A model generated the notes under the pieces. It did no database searches and was not told where the DNA came from. It saw only the letters and a program-made list of their open reading frames with translations. A stretch of 64,000 bases of DNA from Burkholderiales bacterium. Lineage in GTDB: Bacteria; Pseudomonadota; Gammaproteobacteria; Burkholderiales; Burkholderiaceae_C. Both the position numbers and the translations under genes were made by a program. Shown here piece after piece: positions 1-14,341 of this stretch. The DNA lies in contig JAPLPQ010000041.1 in NCBI GenBank assembly GCA_026400105.1, positions 1 to 64,000 on the forward strand, read 5' to 3'. Every line of letters begins with the position of its first letter. Position 1 is the stretch's first letter.

Positions 1-1779
<1,779 letters not shown>

Positions 1780-1843
1780 CCGGTTCCGTGCCGGCCCCCG
1801 CGCCCGACCTTGCTTTCGAGACCCAGAACAACAGGAGACATTC

Positions 1844-3142
1844 ATGCAGCCCTCTAGCCCCGTCATCGCCTCGGTCGCCGAGCGCCAGATGCAGCCCCAT
1901 ATGCTGGTGCGCCGCAGCATCGCCCTCGTGCTGGCCGGCGGGCGCGGTTCGCGCCTCAAGCAGCTGACCGACCGCCGCGCCAAGCCGGCGGTGTACTTCG
2001 GTGGCAAGTTCCGCATCATCGACTTCGCGCTGTCCAATTGCGTTAACTCGGGCATCCGTCGCATCGGCGTCATCACCCAGTACAAGTCGCATTCGCTGCT
2101 GCGCCACCTGCAGCGCGGCTGGAGCTTCCTGCGCGCCGAGCTCAACGAGATGGTCGACCTGCTGCCGGCCCAGCAGCGGGTGGACGAGGAGCACTGGTAC
2201 CGCGGCACCGCCGATGCGATCTACCAGAACCTCGACATCATCCAGTCGAGCCGGCCCGAGTATGTGGTGGTGCTGGCTGGCGATCATGTCTACAAGATGG
2301 ATTACTCGCTGATGCTGCAGGACCATGTGGCCAGTGGCGCGGGCTGCACGGTCGGCTGCATCGAGGTGCCGCGCCAGGAGGCCAGCGCCTTCGGCGTCAT
2401 GGCGGTCGATGGCGAGCGTCGCATCACGGCCTTCGTCGAGAAGCCGGCCGATCCGCCCGCCATGCCGGGCAACGACGCGGTCTCGCTCGCGAGCATGGGC
2501 ATCTACATCTTCAATGCCCAGTACCTGTACCAGCTGCTCGAGGAAGACCTCGCGGACGGCGGTTCCAGCCACGACTTCGGCAAGGACGTGATCCCGCGCG
2601 TGGTGCGCGAGGGCCGCGCGCTGGCGCATCCGTTCTCGATGTCCTGCGTCTCGAGCCACCCCGAGGCCTTGCCCTACTGGCGCGACGTTGGCACCATCGA
2701 TGCCTTCTGGGAGGCCAACCTCGACCTGGCCTCGGTCATGCCCGAGCTCGACATCTACGACACCGAGTGGCCGATCTGGACCAGCCAGCGCCAGCTGCCG
2801 CCGGCCAAGTTCGTCCAGGATGCAGACGGCCGCTCCGGCGTCACGATCAACACCATGGTCTCGGGCGGCTGCATCGTGTCGGGCTCCACCGTCAGCAACT
2901 CGGTGCTGTTCTCGAGCGTGCGCGTGCATTCCTTCTGCGTCATCGACCAGGCCGTGCTGCTGCCCGAGGTCGTGATCGGGCGCCATTGCCGGCTCAGCCG
3001 GGTCGTGATCGACCGCGGCTGCGAACTGCCCGACGGCCTGGTGATCGGCGAGAACGCCGAGCTCGATGCCCAGCGCTTCGAGCGCACCGCCAACGGCGTG
3101 GTGCTGGTCACCCGCGCCATGCTCGAACGCCTGCCGGGCTGA
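1844..3142 (+). CDS. glgC: Glucose-1-phosphate adenylyltransferase (ADP-glucose pyrophosphorylase)
   Basis: Makes ADP-glucose from ATP and glucose-1-phosphate, the committed step of bacterial glycogen synthesis. At 432 residues it matches enterobacterial GlgC (431). The nucleotide-binding signature GGRGSRL is at about 32-38, followed by the RRAKPAV allosteric-site lysine (Lys47) and [27 protein letters not shown] and LAGDHVYK follow in order, then a C-terminal left-handed beta-helix. A good ribosome site, AGGAGA, lies seven bases before the ATG. It sits 64 bases after pgm and 21 before glgA, as in classical glg operons. Confidence 0.97.
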   Translation: MQPSSPVIASVAERQMQPHMLVRRSIALVLAGGRGSRLKQLTDRRAKPAVYFGGKFRIIDFALSNCVNSGIRRIGVITQYKSHSLLRHLQRGWSFLRAELNEMVDLLPAQQRVDEEHWYRGTADAIYQNLDIIQSSRPEYVVVLAGDHVYKMDYSLMLQDHVASGAGCTVGCIEVPRQEASAFGVMAVDGERRITAFVEKPADPPAMPGNDAVSLASMGIYIFNAQYLYQLLEEDLADGGSSHDFGKDVIPRVVREGRALAHPFSMSCVSSHPEALPYWRDVGTIDAFWEANLDLASVMPELDIYDTEWPIWTSQRQLPPAKFVQDADGRSGVTINTMVSGGCIVSGSTVSNSVLFSSVRVHSFCVIDQAVLLPEVVIGRHCRLSRVVIDRGCELPDGLVIGENAELDAQRFERTANGVVLVTRAMLERLPG

Positions 3143-3163
3143 ACCCTTTTGCCGAGGTCCATC

Positions 3164-4675
3164 ATGCAGATTCTCCAGGTCAGCGCCGAATATTTTCCCC
3201 TGCTCAAGACTGGCGGCCTGGCGGATGTCGCCGGCGCCTTGCCGCAGGCGCTGCGGCCGCTGGGCTGCGAGGTGCGGCCCCTGCTGCCCGGATTCGCCGC
3301 CATGCTTGACGGGCTCGCTGAGCCGGTCGAGGTCGGCCGCTGCCTGACCCCCTGGGGCCAGCCGCTGCGGCTGCTGCGCGGCTGGCTGCGCGAGCCCGCC
3401 AGCGGGCCGCAGGCCGCCTCCAGCATCACCAGTCCAGCCAGCACCGGCATCCAGGCCTATGTGGTGGAGTCGGCCGAGCTCTATCTGCGCCCGGGCGGGC
3501 CCTACGAAACGCCCGACAAGCAGCCCCATGCCGACAACCAGCGCCGTTTCGCGGCCCTGTGCTGGGTGGCGGCCCGGCTGGCCGAGGGCTTCGATCCTTC
3601 GTGGCGCCCCGACCTGGTCCATGGCCATGACTGGCATGCCGGCCTGGTGCCGGCCTATCTGGCCGCCGCCGGCTCCCGGGTGCCCTGCCTGTTCACGGTG
3701 CACAACCTGGCCTACCAGGGGCTGTTCCCGCGCGCCGACTACGAAGGACTCGGCCTGCCGGCGCAATGGTTCCAGATGGAGGGGCTGGAGTTCTACGGCC
3801 AGCTCTCCTTCATGAAGGCCGGCCTGTATTACGCCGACCGCCTCAGCACCGTGAGTCCGAGCTATGCGCGCGAGATCCAGTCGCCCGAGTTCGGCTGCGG
3901 CCTCGACGGCCTGCTGCGCCAGCGCCAGGGGGTGCTCAGCGGCATCCTCAACGGCATCGACGACCGGGTCTGGAATCCCTTGCACGATCCGCATCTGCCG
4001 GTCAACTACGGCAGCGACAGCCTGGAGCTCAGGGCGGGCAACAAGGCCGCCTTGCAGGCCGAGCTCGGACTCGAGGTCCGGCCCGAGCTGCCGCTGTTCA
4101 CCGTGGTCAGCCGACTGACCGAGCAAAAAGGCCTGCCGCTGGTGCTGGCCGGCTGCGATGCCCTGGTGCGCCAGGGCGCCCAGCTGCTGGTGTTGGGCAG
4201 CGGGGACAGCGCGCTCGAAGCCGCCTTCGCGGCCAAGGCCGCGCAGTACCCGGGCCGCGTGGCGGTGCGCCTGGGCTATGACGAGGCCCTGTCGCACCGC
4301 ATCTTCGGTGGTGGCGACGTCACGCTGGTGCCGTCGCGCTTCGAGCCCTGCGGCCTGACCCAGATCTATGGCCTGGCCTACGGCTGCCTGCCGCTGGTGC
4401 GCCGCGTCGGCGGCCTGGCCGACACGGTGACCGACGCCGACCTCGTGACCCTGGATGAGGGCCAGGCCAGCGGCGTGGTGTTCGATCGCATGGAGCAGGG
4501 CGACTTCGACCATGCCGTGCGCCGCATGCTGGCGCTGTACCGGCGCCCGGCCGACTGGCGCCAGGTGCAGCAGACCGGCATGCGCCAGCCGCTGCACTGG
4601 GGCGATGCCGCCGCCCGTTACCAGGCCCTGTACCGCGCCATGTTGCCCATCGCGACGCTGGCCGGTGGCCGCTGA
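3164..4675 (+). CDS. glgA: Glycogen synthase (ADP-glucose specific, GT5)
   Basis: Transfers glucose from ADP-glucose to the growing alpha-1,4-glucan. The product of 503 residues starts MQILQVSAEY, and the ADP-glucose signature KTGGLADV is at residues 15-22. FTVHNLAYQG and the C-terminal PSRFEPCGLTQIYG motif (acid residue and donor site) are present. It is about 25 residues longer than E. coli GlgA because of an insertion near residue 90-100 (a Ser/Ala-rich stretch). The ATG at 3164 aligns with the family N-terminus; the in-frame TTG at 3149 would add residues not seen in homologues. Confidence 0.96.
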   Translation: MQILQVSAEYFPLLKTGGLADVAGALPQALRPLGCEVRPLLPGFAAMLDGLAEPVEVGRCLTPWGQPLRLLRGWLREPASGPQAASSITSPASTGIQAYVVESAELYLRPGGPYETPDKQPHADNQRRFAALCWVAARLAEGFDPSWRPDLVHGHDWHAGLVPAYLAAAGSRVPCLFTVHNLAYQGLFPRADYEGLGLPAQWFQMEGLEFYGQLSFMKAGLYYADRLSTVSPSYAREIQSPEFGCGLDGLLRQRQGVLSGILNGIDDRVWNPLHDPHLPVNYGSDSLELRAGNKAALQAELGLEVRPELPLFTVVSRLTEQKGLPLVLAGCDALVRQGAQLLVLGSGDSALEAAFAAKAAQYPGRVAVRLGYDEALSHRIFGGGDVTLVPSRFEPCGLTQIYGLAYGCLPLVRRVGGLADTVTDADLVTLDEGQASGVVFDRMEQGDFDHAVRRMLALYRRPADWRQVQQTGMRQPLHWGDAAARYQALYRAMLPIATLAGGR

Positions 4676-4710
4676 CCCGTTCCTTTTCTCCCAGTCGTTT
4701 TCCTTCCCCT

Positions 4711-4728
4711 GGCCGGTCCTGACCGGCC
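4711..4728 (+). other. Perfect hairpin between glgA and glgP
   Basis: GGCCGGT and ACCGGCC arms (7 bp) flank a four-base loop. No T-run follows, so it is not a textbook intrinsic terminator. It may stabilise or separate the glgCA and glgP parts of the message. Confidence 0.35.
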
Positions 4729-4744
4729 CCTCCTGATCCGCTCC

Positions 4745-7204
<2,460 letters not shown>

Positions 7205-7247
7205 GCCCGCTTGCCCACCCCATAAATAAAACAGAGGAGACAACAAC

Positions 7248-9116
7248 ATGCTGAACCACTTGATCGAACGGCTGGCGGCGACCCGGGCCCGCCAGGCCAG
7301 CTGGCCGGCCTTCGCGCAACGGCTTCGGGCCCATGGCCAGCGCCTGCTCGACGAACTGCACCCGCTCTACGGCGAACGCGCCGATTTCGCGCAGGTGGCC
7401 GAGCAGCTGCTGCAGGTGGCCTACGAGGGCTGGCGCGATCGCTCGCCCAGCCTGCGCCAGCTCGACGCCGTGCGCGAGGCGACGCCCGACTGGTTCGCCT
7501 CCGAGCAGATGCTGGGCGGGGTCTGCTATGCCGACCTCTGGGCCGGCGGCTTCAAGGGCGTGCAGGCGCAGATTCCCTACCTGAAGGAGCTGGGCCTTAC
7601 CTACCTGCACCTGATGCCGCCCTACCTGTGCCCGCAGCCGCACAACGACGGCGGCTACGCCGTCAGCAGCTACCGCGCCACCGATCCGCAGCTCGGCAGC
7701 ATCGACGAGCTGCGCAGCCTGGCGACCCAGCTGCGCAAGGCCGGCATCTCGCTGGTGCTGGACTTCGTGTTCAACCACACCTCCGACGAGCATGAATGGG
7801 CGCAGGCTGCGCGCGCCGGCGACCCGCACTACAGCGGCTACTACTGGATGTTCCAGGACCGCGCCGAACCCGATGTCTACGAACAGACGGTGCGCGAGAT
7901 CTTCCCGGACGAACACCCGGGCGCGTTCAGCCAGCTGCCCGACGGCCGCTGGGTCTGGACCACCTTCCACAGCTACCAGTGGGACCTGAACTACAGCAAC
8001 CCGGCGGTCTTCACCGCGATGGCGCGCGAGATGCTCTACATCGCCAACCTGGGCGTGGACTTCCTGCGCATGGACGCGGTCGCCTTTGTCTGGAAGCGCC
8101 AGGGCACGCCGTGCGAGAACCTGCCCGAGGCGCACCACCTGCTGCGCGCCTACAACGCGCTGGCCCGCATCGCCGCGCCCTCGCTGCTGTTCAAGAGCGA
8201 GGCCATCGTGCACCCCGACGACGTGGTGAGCTACATCTCGCCCGAGGAATGCCAGGTCTCCTACAACCCGCTGCAGATGGCGCTGCTGTGGAACTCGCTG
8301 GCCACGCGCGAGGTCAACCTGCTGCAGTACGCGCTGGAGCAGCGCCACCAGTTGCCCGCGCACACCGCCTGGGTCAACTACGTGCGCAGCCATGACGACA
8401 TCGGCTGGACCTTCGCCGACGAGGACGCCGCGCTCTACGGCATCAACGGCTTCGACCACCGCCAGTTCCTCAACCGCTTCTTCGTCAACCGCTTCGATGG
8501 CAGCTTCGCGCGCGGCGAGCCGTTCCAGGACAACCCGCTCACGGGCGACTGCCGCATCAGCGGCACCGCCGCCTCGCTCTGCGGCCTGGAGCAGGGCGAT
8601 GTCCATGGCGTGGCGCGCCTGCTGCTGCTGTACGGCGTGGTGCTGTCAAGCGGCGGCATCCCGCTGCTCTACCTCGGCGACGAGGTCGGCACCCTCAACG
8701 ACCACGACTACGCCCAGGACGCGCACAAGGCCGTCGACAGCCGCTGGCTGCACCGCCCGCCGCGCGACCAGGCCCGCTACGCCCAGCGCCAGGACCCGGC
8801 CAGCCAGGCCGGCCAGCTGCACGCCGGCCTGCGCCACCTGATCGGGCTGCGCCGCCACCTGCCGCTGCTCGCCGGTGGCGAGCTGAGCGTCTTCTGGACG
8901 CACAACCCGGCGGTGCTCGGCTACCGGCGCGGCAGCGTCGAGGACGGCCTGCTGCTGCTGGGCAACTTCAGCGAGCAGCCGCAGCGCGTCGCCGCCCATG
9001 TGCTGGCGGGCCTGCCGGCCCAGGCGCAGGATCTGGTCAGCGCCTGCGGCATCGCGCTCGACCAGGACCTGACGCTGCAACCCTACCAGCAGCTCTGGCT
9101 GCGTCTGCAGGCCTGA
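7248..9116 (+). CDS. Amylosucrase (sucrose glucosyltransferase, GH13_4)
   Basis: Amylosucrase (EC 2.4.1.4) transfers the glucosyl unit of sucrose onto an alpha-1,4-glucan and releases fructose, so it can extend glycogen without ADP-glucose. At 622 residues it is near the Neisseria polysaccharea enzyme (636). The catalytic set lies at a constant offset of ten from that enzyme: nucleophile Asp276 in FLRMDAVAF, acid/base Glu318 in FKSEAIVHP, and Asp383 in [10 protein letters not shown]. The long segment [18 protein letters not shown] is typical of amylosucrase rather than sucrose hydrolase. There is no signal peptide, so it acts in the cytosol. AGAGGAGA lies upstream of the ATG. Confidence 0.92.
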   Translation: MLNHLIERLAATRARQASWPAFAQRLRAHGQRLLDELHPLYGERADFAQVAEQLLQVAYEGWRDRSPSLRQLDAVREATPDWFASEQMLGGVCYADLWAGGFKGVQAQIPYLKELGLTYLHLMPPYLCPQPHNDGGYAVSSYRATDPQLGSIDELRSLATQLRKAGISLVLDFVFNHTSDEHEWAQAARAGDPHYSGYYWMFQDRAEPDVYEQTVREIFPDEHPGAFSQLPDGRWVWTTFHSYQWDLNYSNPAVFTAMAREMLYIANLGVDFLRMDAVAFVWKRQGTPCENLPEAHHLLRAYNALARIAAPSLLFKSEAIVHPDDVVSYISPEECQVSYNPLQMALLWNSLATREVNLLQYALEQRHQLPAHTAWVNYVRSHDDIGWTFADEDAALYGINGFDHRQFLNRFFVNRFDGSFARGEPFQDNPLTGDCRISGTAASLCGLEQGDVHGVARLLLLYGVVLSSGGIPLLYLGDEVGTLNDHDYAQDAHKAVDSRWLHRPPRDQARYAQRQDPASQAGQLHAGLRHLIGLRRHLPLLAGGELSVFWTHNPAVLGYRRGSVEDGLLLLGNFSEQPQRVAAHVLAGLPAQAQDLVSACGIALDQDLTLQPYQQLWLRLQA

Positions 9117-9155
9117 GCACCTGCAGGTCATTGCTATTCCGAAGGACCTTTTCCG

Positions 9156-10886
9156 ATGAACCCGCCCACTCCCACCCGACCGGCCCGCAGCGACTGGCAG
9201 CGCTCGGTCGTCTACCAGATCTACCCGCGCAGCTTCTGCGACAGCGACGGCGACGGGGTCGGCGACCTGCGGGGCATCACCTCCCGGCTCGACTACCTGC
9301 AGCAGCTCGGTGTCGAGGTGGTCTGGCTGTCGCCGATCTACGCCTCGCCCAACGACGACAACGGCTACGACATCAGCGACTACCGCGCCATCATGCCGGA
9401 GTTCGGCAGCATGGCCGACTTCGAGCAGATGCTCGCGGCGATGCATGCGCGCGGCATCCGGCTCATGATGGACCTGGTGGTCAACCACAGCTCGGACGAG
9501 CACGAGTGGTTCCGCCAGGCGCGCAGCAGCCGCGACAACCCCTATCACGACTACTACCTGTGGGCCGAACCGAAGGCGGACGGCTCGCCGCCGAACAACT
9601 GGGAGGCAGCGTTCCAGGGCTCGGTCTGGCAGTGGAACCAGCCCACCGGCGAGTACTACCTGCACATGTTCAGCCCCAAGCAGCCCGACCTGAACTGGGA
9701 GAACCCCCGGCTGCGCGCCGAGGTTCACGCGCTGATGCGCTTCTGGCTCGACAAGGGGGTGGATGGTTTTCGCATGGATGTCATCAACATGATCTCCAAG
9801 CCCTGGGCCGCCGACGGCAGCCTGCCCGATGCGCCGCTGGTGCGCGAGGGCTTCCTGCAGCCGGGCTTCGCGATGACCTGCAACGGCCCGCGCCTGCTCG
9901 AGTTCCTGCGCGAGATGCGGCTCGAGGTGCTCGATCATTACGACACGATCACGGTCGGCGAGGCGCCGCTGGCGACCGTGCAGCAGGGCCGTGACATCAC
10001 CCACCCCGAGACCGGTGCGCTCGACATGCTGTTCCAGTTCGAGCACATGGACCTCGACAGCGTGGGCGGCCATGTGATGGGCAAGTGGGCGGCCAAGCCG
10101 CTCGACCTGCGCGACCTCAAGCGCACCATGAGCCGCTGGCAGGGCGAGCTGCATGGCCGCGGCTGGAACAGCCTCTACCTGAGCAACCACGACCAGCCGC
10201 GTCCGGTGTCGCGCTTCGGCGACGACGGCCGCTACCGGGTCGAGTCGGCCAAGATGCTCGCGACCTGGCTGCATGGCCAGCAGGGCACGCCCTATGTCTA
10301 CCAGGGCGAGGAGCTCGGCATGAGCAACGTCGCCTTCGAGCGCATCGAGGACTACCGCGACATCGAGAGCCTGAACTTCTACCGCGTCGCCACCGGCGAG
10401 CGCGGCTGGACCCCGGCCGAGGCCATGGCGGCCATCCATACCAAGGGGCGCGACAACGCGCGCACGCCGATGCAGTGGGACGCCAGCGCCCAGGCCGGCT
10501 TCAGCAGCGGCCAGCCCTGGATCGCCCTCAACCCGAACGCGGCCGAAGTCAACGCCGAGCAGTCCCTGGCCGACCCGGAGTCGGTGTTCCATTACTACCG
10601 GGCCCTGATTGCCTTGCGCCAGCAGTGTCCCGTGCTGGTCCATGGCCGCCATGAGCTGCTGCTGCCCGAGCACGCACAGGTCTACGCCTACACCCGCCGC
10701 CTGGACGATGAATGCCTGCTGGTGCTGTGCAATTTCGGCGCCACCGAGGTCGCGGCCGGGCTGGAGCCGGCGCTGGCGGCCCGCCCGGCCGAACGGCTGC
10801 TGGGCAACTACCCCGGCCCCAACCAGCCCGAGCTGGCTGGCCTGACGCTGCGACCCTACGAGGCGCTGATGTGCTGGCTGCGCTGA
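9156..10886 (+). CDS. GH13 alpha-glucosidase, oligo-1,6-glucosidase-like
   Basis: A 576-residue cytosolic GH13 enzyme. Visible features are YQIYPRSFCDSDGDG, the QPDLNWENP region (residues about 176-184, typical of the oligo-1,6-glucosidase/sucrose-isomerase subgroup), nucleophile Asp208 in GFRMDVIN, acid/base Glu269 in TVGEAP, and His345-Asp346 in NHDQPR. The Val after the nucleophile (residue 209) is associated in this subfamily with alpha-1,6 rather than alpha-1,4 specificity. Its likely job is trimming isomalto- or malto-oligosaccharides left by GlgP and the debranching enzyme; sucrose isomerisation or hydrolysis is a less likely alternative. It begins 39 bases after amylosucrase with an AAGGA site. 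Confidence 0.85.
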   Translation: MNPPTPTRPARSDWQRSVVYQIYPRSFCDSDGDGVGDLRGITSRLDYLQQLGVEVVWLSPIYASPNDDNGYDISDYRAIMPEFGSMADFEQMLAAMHARGIRLMMDLVVNHSSDEHEWFRQARSSRDNPYHDYYLWAEPKADGSPPNNWEAAFQGSVWQWNQPTGEYYLHMFSPKQPDLNWENPRLRAEVHALMRFWLDKGVDGFRMDVINMISKPWAADGSLPDAPLVREGFLQPGFAMTCNGPRLLEFLREMRLEVLDHYDTITVGEAPLATVQQGRDITHPETGALDMLFQFEHMDLDSVGGHVMGKWAAKPLDLRDLKRTMSRWQGELHGRGWNSLYLSNHDQPRPVSRFGDDGRYRVESAKMLATWLHGQQGTPYVYQGEELGMSNVAFERIEDYRDIESLNFYRVATGERGWTPAEAMAAIHTKGRDNARTPMQWDASAQAGFSSGQPWIALNPNAAEVNAEQSLADPESVFHYYRALIALRQQCPVLVHGRHELLLPEHAQVYAYTRRLDDECLLVLCNFGATEVAAGLEPALAARPAERLLGNYPGPNQPELAGLTLRPYEALMCWLR

Positions 10887-10920
10887 CCGGCGCCTGGCAA
10901 CGTCATCGTTCGGGTTACGA

Positions 10921-10928
10921 AACCGGTT
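10921..10928. promoter_or_regulatory. LacI-type operator-like palindrome
   Basis: AACCGGTT is a perfect eight-base palindrome with a central CG, as in many LacI/GalR operators. It sits 35 bases after the glucosidase gene and 58 before the MATE gene start. No LacI gene is in the window, so this is only suggestive. Confidence 0.25.
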
Positions 10929-10985
10929 GTGCCGGCTGCCCGGAGCAAATCCAGTAACAATTGCTTATTTTGATAAGGCCACCGC

Positions 10986-12353
10986 GTGCAGCAGACCACC
11001 ATTCCCGTTCGCCCCAGTCTGAACAAGGTCGCGGTTCCGATCGTGGGCGAGTTCATCCTGGGCATGAGCGTGGCGCTGGCCGGCCTCTACCTGGCCTCGC
11101 ATACCTCGGACGCCGCCGCCGGTTCCTTCGGCCTGGTGCAGCAGGTGCTCGAGACGCTGTTCGTGGTGTTTCGCGTGCTGGCGATCGGCCTCGGCGTCGT
11201 GGTCACGCAGCGCCTGGGCAGCGGCGACCTCGAGCAGGCCAACCGGATCGCCCGCATGGCGCTGGGGGCCAGCACCTGGGCCGGCGTGGTGGTGGCGCTG
11301 TGGCTGCTGTTCGGCGGCACCCTGACGCTGGACGTGCTCAACGCGCCCGACGAGCTCTGGCCGATGGCCACGCTCTACATGCTGCTGCTGGCGCCCTCGA
11401 TGACGCTGGAGGCCTGCAACCTGAGCATGGCCGCCGTGCTGCGCGCCCACCTGCACGCGCGCGAATCGCTGCTGATCATGGTCGCCATGCATGGCAGCCA
11501 TCTGCTGCTGGCGGTGCCGCTGATGCGCGGCTGGGGCGACTGGGACGGCCTGGGCCTGAACGGCTATGCGCTGGCCTGGTTCATCAGCCGCAGCCTGGGC
11601 CTGGCGCTGCACCTGTGGATGTGGCGCAGCCGGATGCAGATCCGCCCGCTGGCGCGTGACTGGTGGCGGGTGCCGCGCGACTTGCTCGGGCCGGTGCTGC
11701 GCATCGGCCTGCCGGGCGCGGCTTCCGAGATGGTGTACCGGATCGGTTTCATGGTCTCGCTGTCGGCGGTGGCCCGGCTCGGGGTGGCCGCGCTGGCGAC
11801 CCATTCCTATGTGCTGCAGACGCTCAAGTATGTGCTGATCATCAGCATGGCGATCGGCTGGGCCTGCGAGATCATGGTCGGGCGCCTGGTCGGCTCGGGT
11901 TCGCTGCGCGCGGCCGATGCGATGGTCAGGAAGGGCGTGCGCAACGGCATGCTGGCCTCGGGCTTCATCGCCTTGCTGGCCGCGCTGGCTGCGCCCTGGC
12001 TGATGCGCATCTTCACGCGCGACCCGGCCATCATCGCGGCGGCGCAGACCCTGCTCTGGATCTCGGTCCTGCTCGAGATCGGCCGGGTGCTGAACCTGGT
12101 CGTGCCCGGCGCGCTGCGCGCCAGCGGCGACATCCATTTTCCGCTGCTCAGCGGCATCCCGTCGCAGCTGCTGGTGCTCGGGCTGGGCTCCTACCTGCTC
12201 GGGCGCAGCTTCGGCCTGCCCGGGATCTGGCTGGCCTATGTCGCCGACGAATGCGTGCGCGGCGGCCTGATGTGGTGGCGCTGGCGCGGCCATGGCTGGC
12301 TGCCCCATGCCCGCAACACCCTGCGCGCCTTGCGCCAGGGCAACCGCTCTTGA
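10986..12353 (+). CDS. MATE family efflux transporter
   Basis: A 455-residue inner-membrane protein with about twelve hydrophobic segments, internal two-fold repetition of six-helix halves, and the MATE-type opening (VAVPIVGEFILGM). Such proteins export drugs or metabolites in exchange for sodium or protons. The start is GTG at 10986, the first start codon before the conserved N-terminus; no strong ribosome site is evident. Its place between a glucosidase and glucokinase is unusual and its substrate cannot be told from sequence. Confidence 0.85.
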   Translation: MQQTTIPVRPSLNKVAVPIVGEFILGMSVALAGLYLASHTSDAAAGSFGLVQQVLETLFVVFRVLAIGLGVVVTQRLGSGDLEQANRIARMALGASTWAGVVVALWLLFGGTLTLDVLNAPDELWPMATLYMLLLAPSMTLEACNLSMAAVLRAHLHARESLLIMVAMHGSHLLLAVPLMRGWGDWDGLGLNGYALAWFISRSLGLALHLWMWRSRMQIRPLARDWWRVPRDLLGPVLRIGLPGAASEMVYRIGFMVSLSAVARLGVAALATHSYVLQTLKYVLIISMAIGWACEIMVGRLVGSGSLRAADAMVRKGVRNGMLASGFIALLAALAAPWLMRIFTRDPAIIAAAQTLLWISVLLEIGRVLNLVVPGALRASGDIHFPLLSGIPSQLLVLGLGSYLLGRSFGLPGIWLAYVADECVRGGLMWWRWRGHGWLPHARNTLRALRQGNRS

Positions 12354-12380
12354 ACCTTTGCTTTCCCCTCTGCCTTTGAT

Positions 12381-13379
12381 ATGGAACAACTAAAAGCCTC
12401 TCCCGCTGGTAATGCTGCGCTGGCCCCGCGCCTGCTGGCCGATGTTGGCGGCACCAATGCCCGCTTTGCCTGGCAGGCCGCCGCTGGCGCCCCGATCGAG
12501 GACCCGATCACCCTGCCTTGCGCCGACCATGTGTCGATCGAGGCCGCGATTCGCGCCTACTTCGAGCGCATCGACCGACCCCGGCCCCAGTCCTGCGCGA
12601 TCGCGATCGCCAACCCGGTGCATGGCGACCGGGTCCAGATGACGAACCACCACTGGTCGTTCTCGATCAGCGCGCTGCGCCAGGCGCTGGGCTTTACGCG
12701 GCTCGAGCTGCTCAACGACTTCACGGCGCTGGCGCTGGCCCTGCCGGGCCTGGGCGCCGACGAACTGCACCAGGTCGGCGGCGGCCAGGCGCTGCCTGGG
12801 TCGGCGATCGGCCTGCTCGGGCCGGGCACCGGCCTGGGCGTGTCTGGACTGGTGCCCGACGGCCGTGGCGGCTGGGTGCCGCTGCAAGGCGAGGGCGGCC
12901 ATGTCAGCCTGGCGCCGGTGACGCCGCGCGAGCAGCTGGTGGTCGAGTTCCTGACCCAGCGCTACGGCCATGCCTCGGCCGAACGCGCGGTCAGCGGCAT
13001 GGGCCTGGTCGATATCCACACCGCCCTCTGTCTGGCCGACGGCGTGCTGCCGCCCGAGGGCTGGAGCGCGGCGCAGGTCAGCGCGGCCGCGCTGTCGGGT
13101 CAGCAGCCGCGCTGCGTCGAGGCGCTGTCGATGCTGTGCGCCTGGCTCGGCTCGGTCGCCGGCAACCTGGCGCTGACCCTGGGCGCCAAGGGCGGGGTCT
13201 ACATTGGCGGCGGCATCGTGCCGCGCCTGGGCGAGTGGTTCGACCATTCGCCGTTCCGGGCCCGCTTCGAGGCCAAGGGGCGCTTCCAGTCCTATCTGGC
13301 CGAGATCCCGGTCTGGGTCATCCACGCCAGCCAGTCGCCGGCGCTGGCCGGAGCGGCCAAGGCGCTCGACCAGGCCTGA
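12381..13379 (+). CDS. glk: Glucokinase
   Basis: Phosphorylates glucose with ATP to glucose-6-phosphate in the cytosol. The 332-residue product belongs to the bacterial Glk (E. coli) type: phosphate-1 motif LADVGGTNARF at residues 19-29, LELLNDFTALALA with the catalytic base Asp113, an LGPGTGLGVSGL adenosine segment and GEGGHVSL. It lies 27 bases after the MATE gene and closes the plus-strand carbohydrate locus. It would consume the free glucose released by the neighbouring glucosidase and debranching enzyme. Confidence 0.95.
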   Translation: MEQLKASPAGNAALAPRLLADVGGTNARFAWQAAAGAPIEDPITLPCADHVSIEAAIRAYFERIDRPRPQSCAIAIANPVHGDRVQMTNHHWSFSISALRQALGFTRLELLNDFTALALALPGLGADELHQVGGGQALPGSAIGLLGPGTGLGVSGLVPDGRGGWVPLQGEGGHVSLAPVTPREQLVVEFLTQRYGHASAERAVSGMGLVDIHTALCLADGVLPPEGWSAAQVSAAALSGQQPRCVEALSMLCAWLGSVAGNLALTLGAKGGVYIGGGIVPRLGEWFDHSPFRARFEAKGRFQSYLAEIPVWVIHASQSPALAGAAKALDQA

Positions 13380-13497
13380 TGCTTGCGATGGCGCGGTGGT
13401 CGCGAGCTGCAAACCAAGCGAGTGGCTGTTCGGCGCCCGACCTCCTGTCGCCAGTACATTGCCAGCCCGGAGCTGCACCAGCGCCAGGCCGACAAGC

Positions 13498-14319
13498 TCA
13501 GACCAGCGCTATGGCCAGCTGCCCGATCACCGCGCGGGTGTCGGGCCGCACGCCGCGCCACCAGGCAAAGGCTTCGGCGGCCTGTTCGGCCAGCATGCCG
13601 ACGCCGTCAGCCAGCTGCCGCACGCCGGCGCCCTGGGCCAGCCGCAGGAAGGGCGTCAGGCCCTTGCCATAGGCCAGCTCGTAGGCCAATGCCGCCGAGG
13701 CAAAAACCGTGGCCGGTACCGGTGGCAATTCTCCGACCAGGCTGGCCGAGGTGGCGTTGAACACCAGGTCGAAGCGCTCGCCGACCAGGGCGTCGTAGCC
13801 GCAGCCGCGCACCTGGCCCCGGCTGGCACCGAGGCGCGCGAGCGCTTGCGCCTTGTCGACGTTGCGGTTGGCGATCACGAGTTCGGTGGGCTGCTCGGCC
13901 AGGAAGGGCAGCAGCGCGCCGCGTGCCGCGCCGCCGGCCCCCAGCATCAGCACCCGCTTGCCGCGCAGGGCATGACCCAGGTTGTGCACCACGTCGCGCA
14001 CCAGGCCGACGCCATCGAAGTTCTCGGCCAGCACCCGCTCGCCATCGAACTTGATCGCGTTGGCGGCGCCGGCCAGCAAGGCGGCCGGCGAGTGCTCGCT
14101 GGCATAGGCGAAGGCGTCGAGCTTGAAGGGCGCGGTGATGTTGAGCCCCTTGCCGCCAGCGGCGCGGAATGCCGCCACCGTTTCCTCGAACCGGCCCAGC
14201 GGGCCTTCGATCTTTCGGTATTCGATCTCCTGCCCGGTGGCCTGCGCGAAGCTGGCGTGGATCAGGGGCGACTTGCTGAAGGCAATCGGGTTGCCGATCA
14301 CCGCGTATTGGTCGGTCAT
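13498..14319 (-). CDS. aroE: Shikimate dehydrogenase (AroE family), last gene of a catabolic-looking operon
   Basis: An NADP-dependent oxidoreductase of 273 residues with the AroE fold. Substrate-site residues are kept: Ser15 and Ser17 (FSKSP), Asn60, Thr62 and Lys66 (NITAPFK), Asn87 (GAANAI), Asp102 and Gln246; the nucleotide loop GAGGAARG is at about 127-134. The usual NTDG motif reads NFDG (Phe101). It starts 22 bases after the CoA-transferase stop, at the end of a six-gene LysR-linked operon. It could be the housekeeping 3-dehydroshikimate reductase or a paralogue working on quinate or another hydroxy acid. Confidence 0.8.
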   Translation of the reverse strand: MTDQYAVIGNPIAFSKSPLIHASFAQATGQEIEYRKIEGPLGRFEETVAAFRAAGGKGLNITAPFKLDAFAYASEHSPAALLAGAANAIKFDGERVLAENFDGVGLVRDVVHNLGHALRGKRVLMLGAGGAARGALLPFLAEQPTELVIANRNVDKAQALARLGASRGQVRGCGYDALVGERFDLVFNATSASLVGELPPVPATVFASAALAYELAYGKGLTPFLRLAQGAGVRQLADGVGMLAEQAAEAFAWWRGVRPDTRAVIGQLAIALV

Positions 14320-14341
14320 GAGAGGTTCCTGCTCTGCGGGG

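Noticed and set aside
8646-12389. Long minus-strand frames opposite the amylosucrase, glucosidase and MATE genes
   Set aside because: Same GC-rich shadow effect; no ribosome sites or family motifs, and the plus-strand genes are certain.
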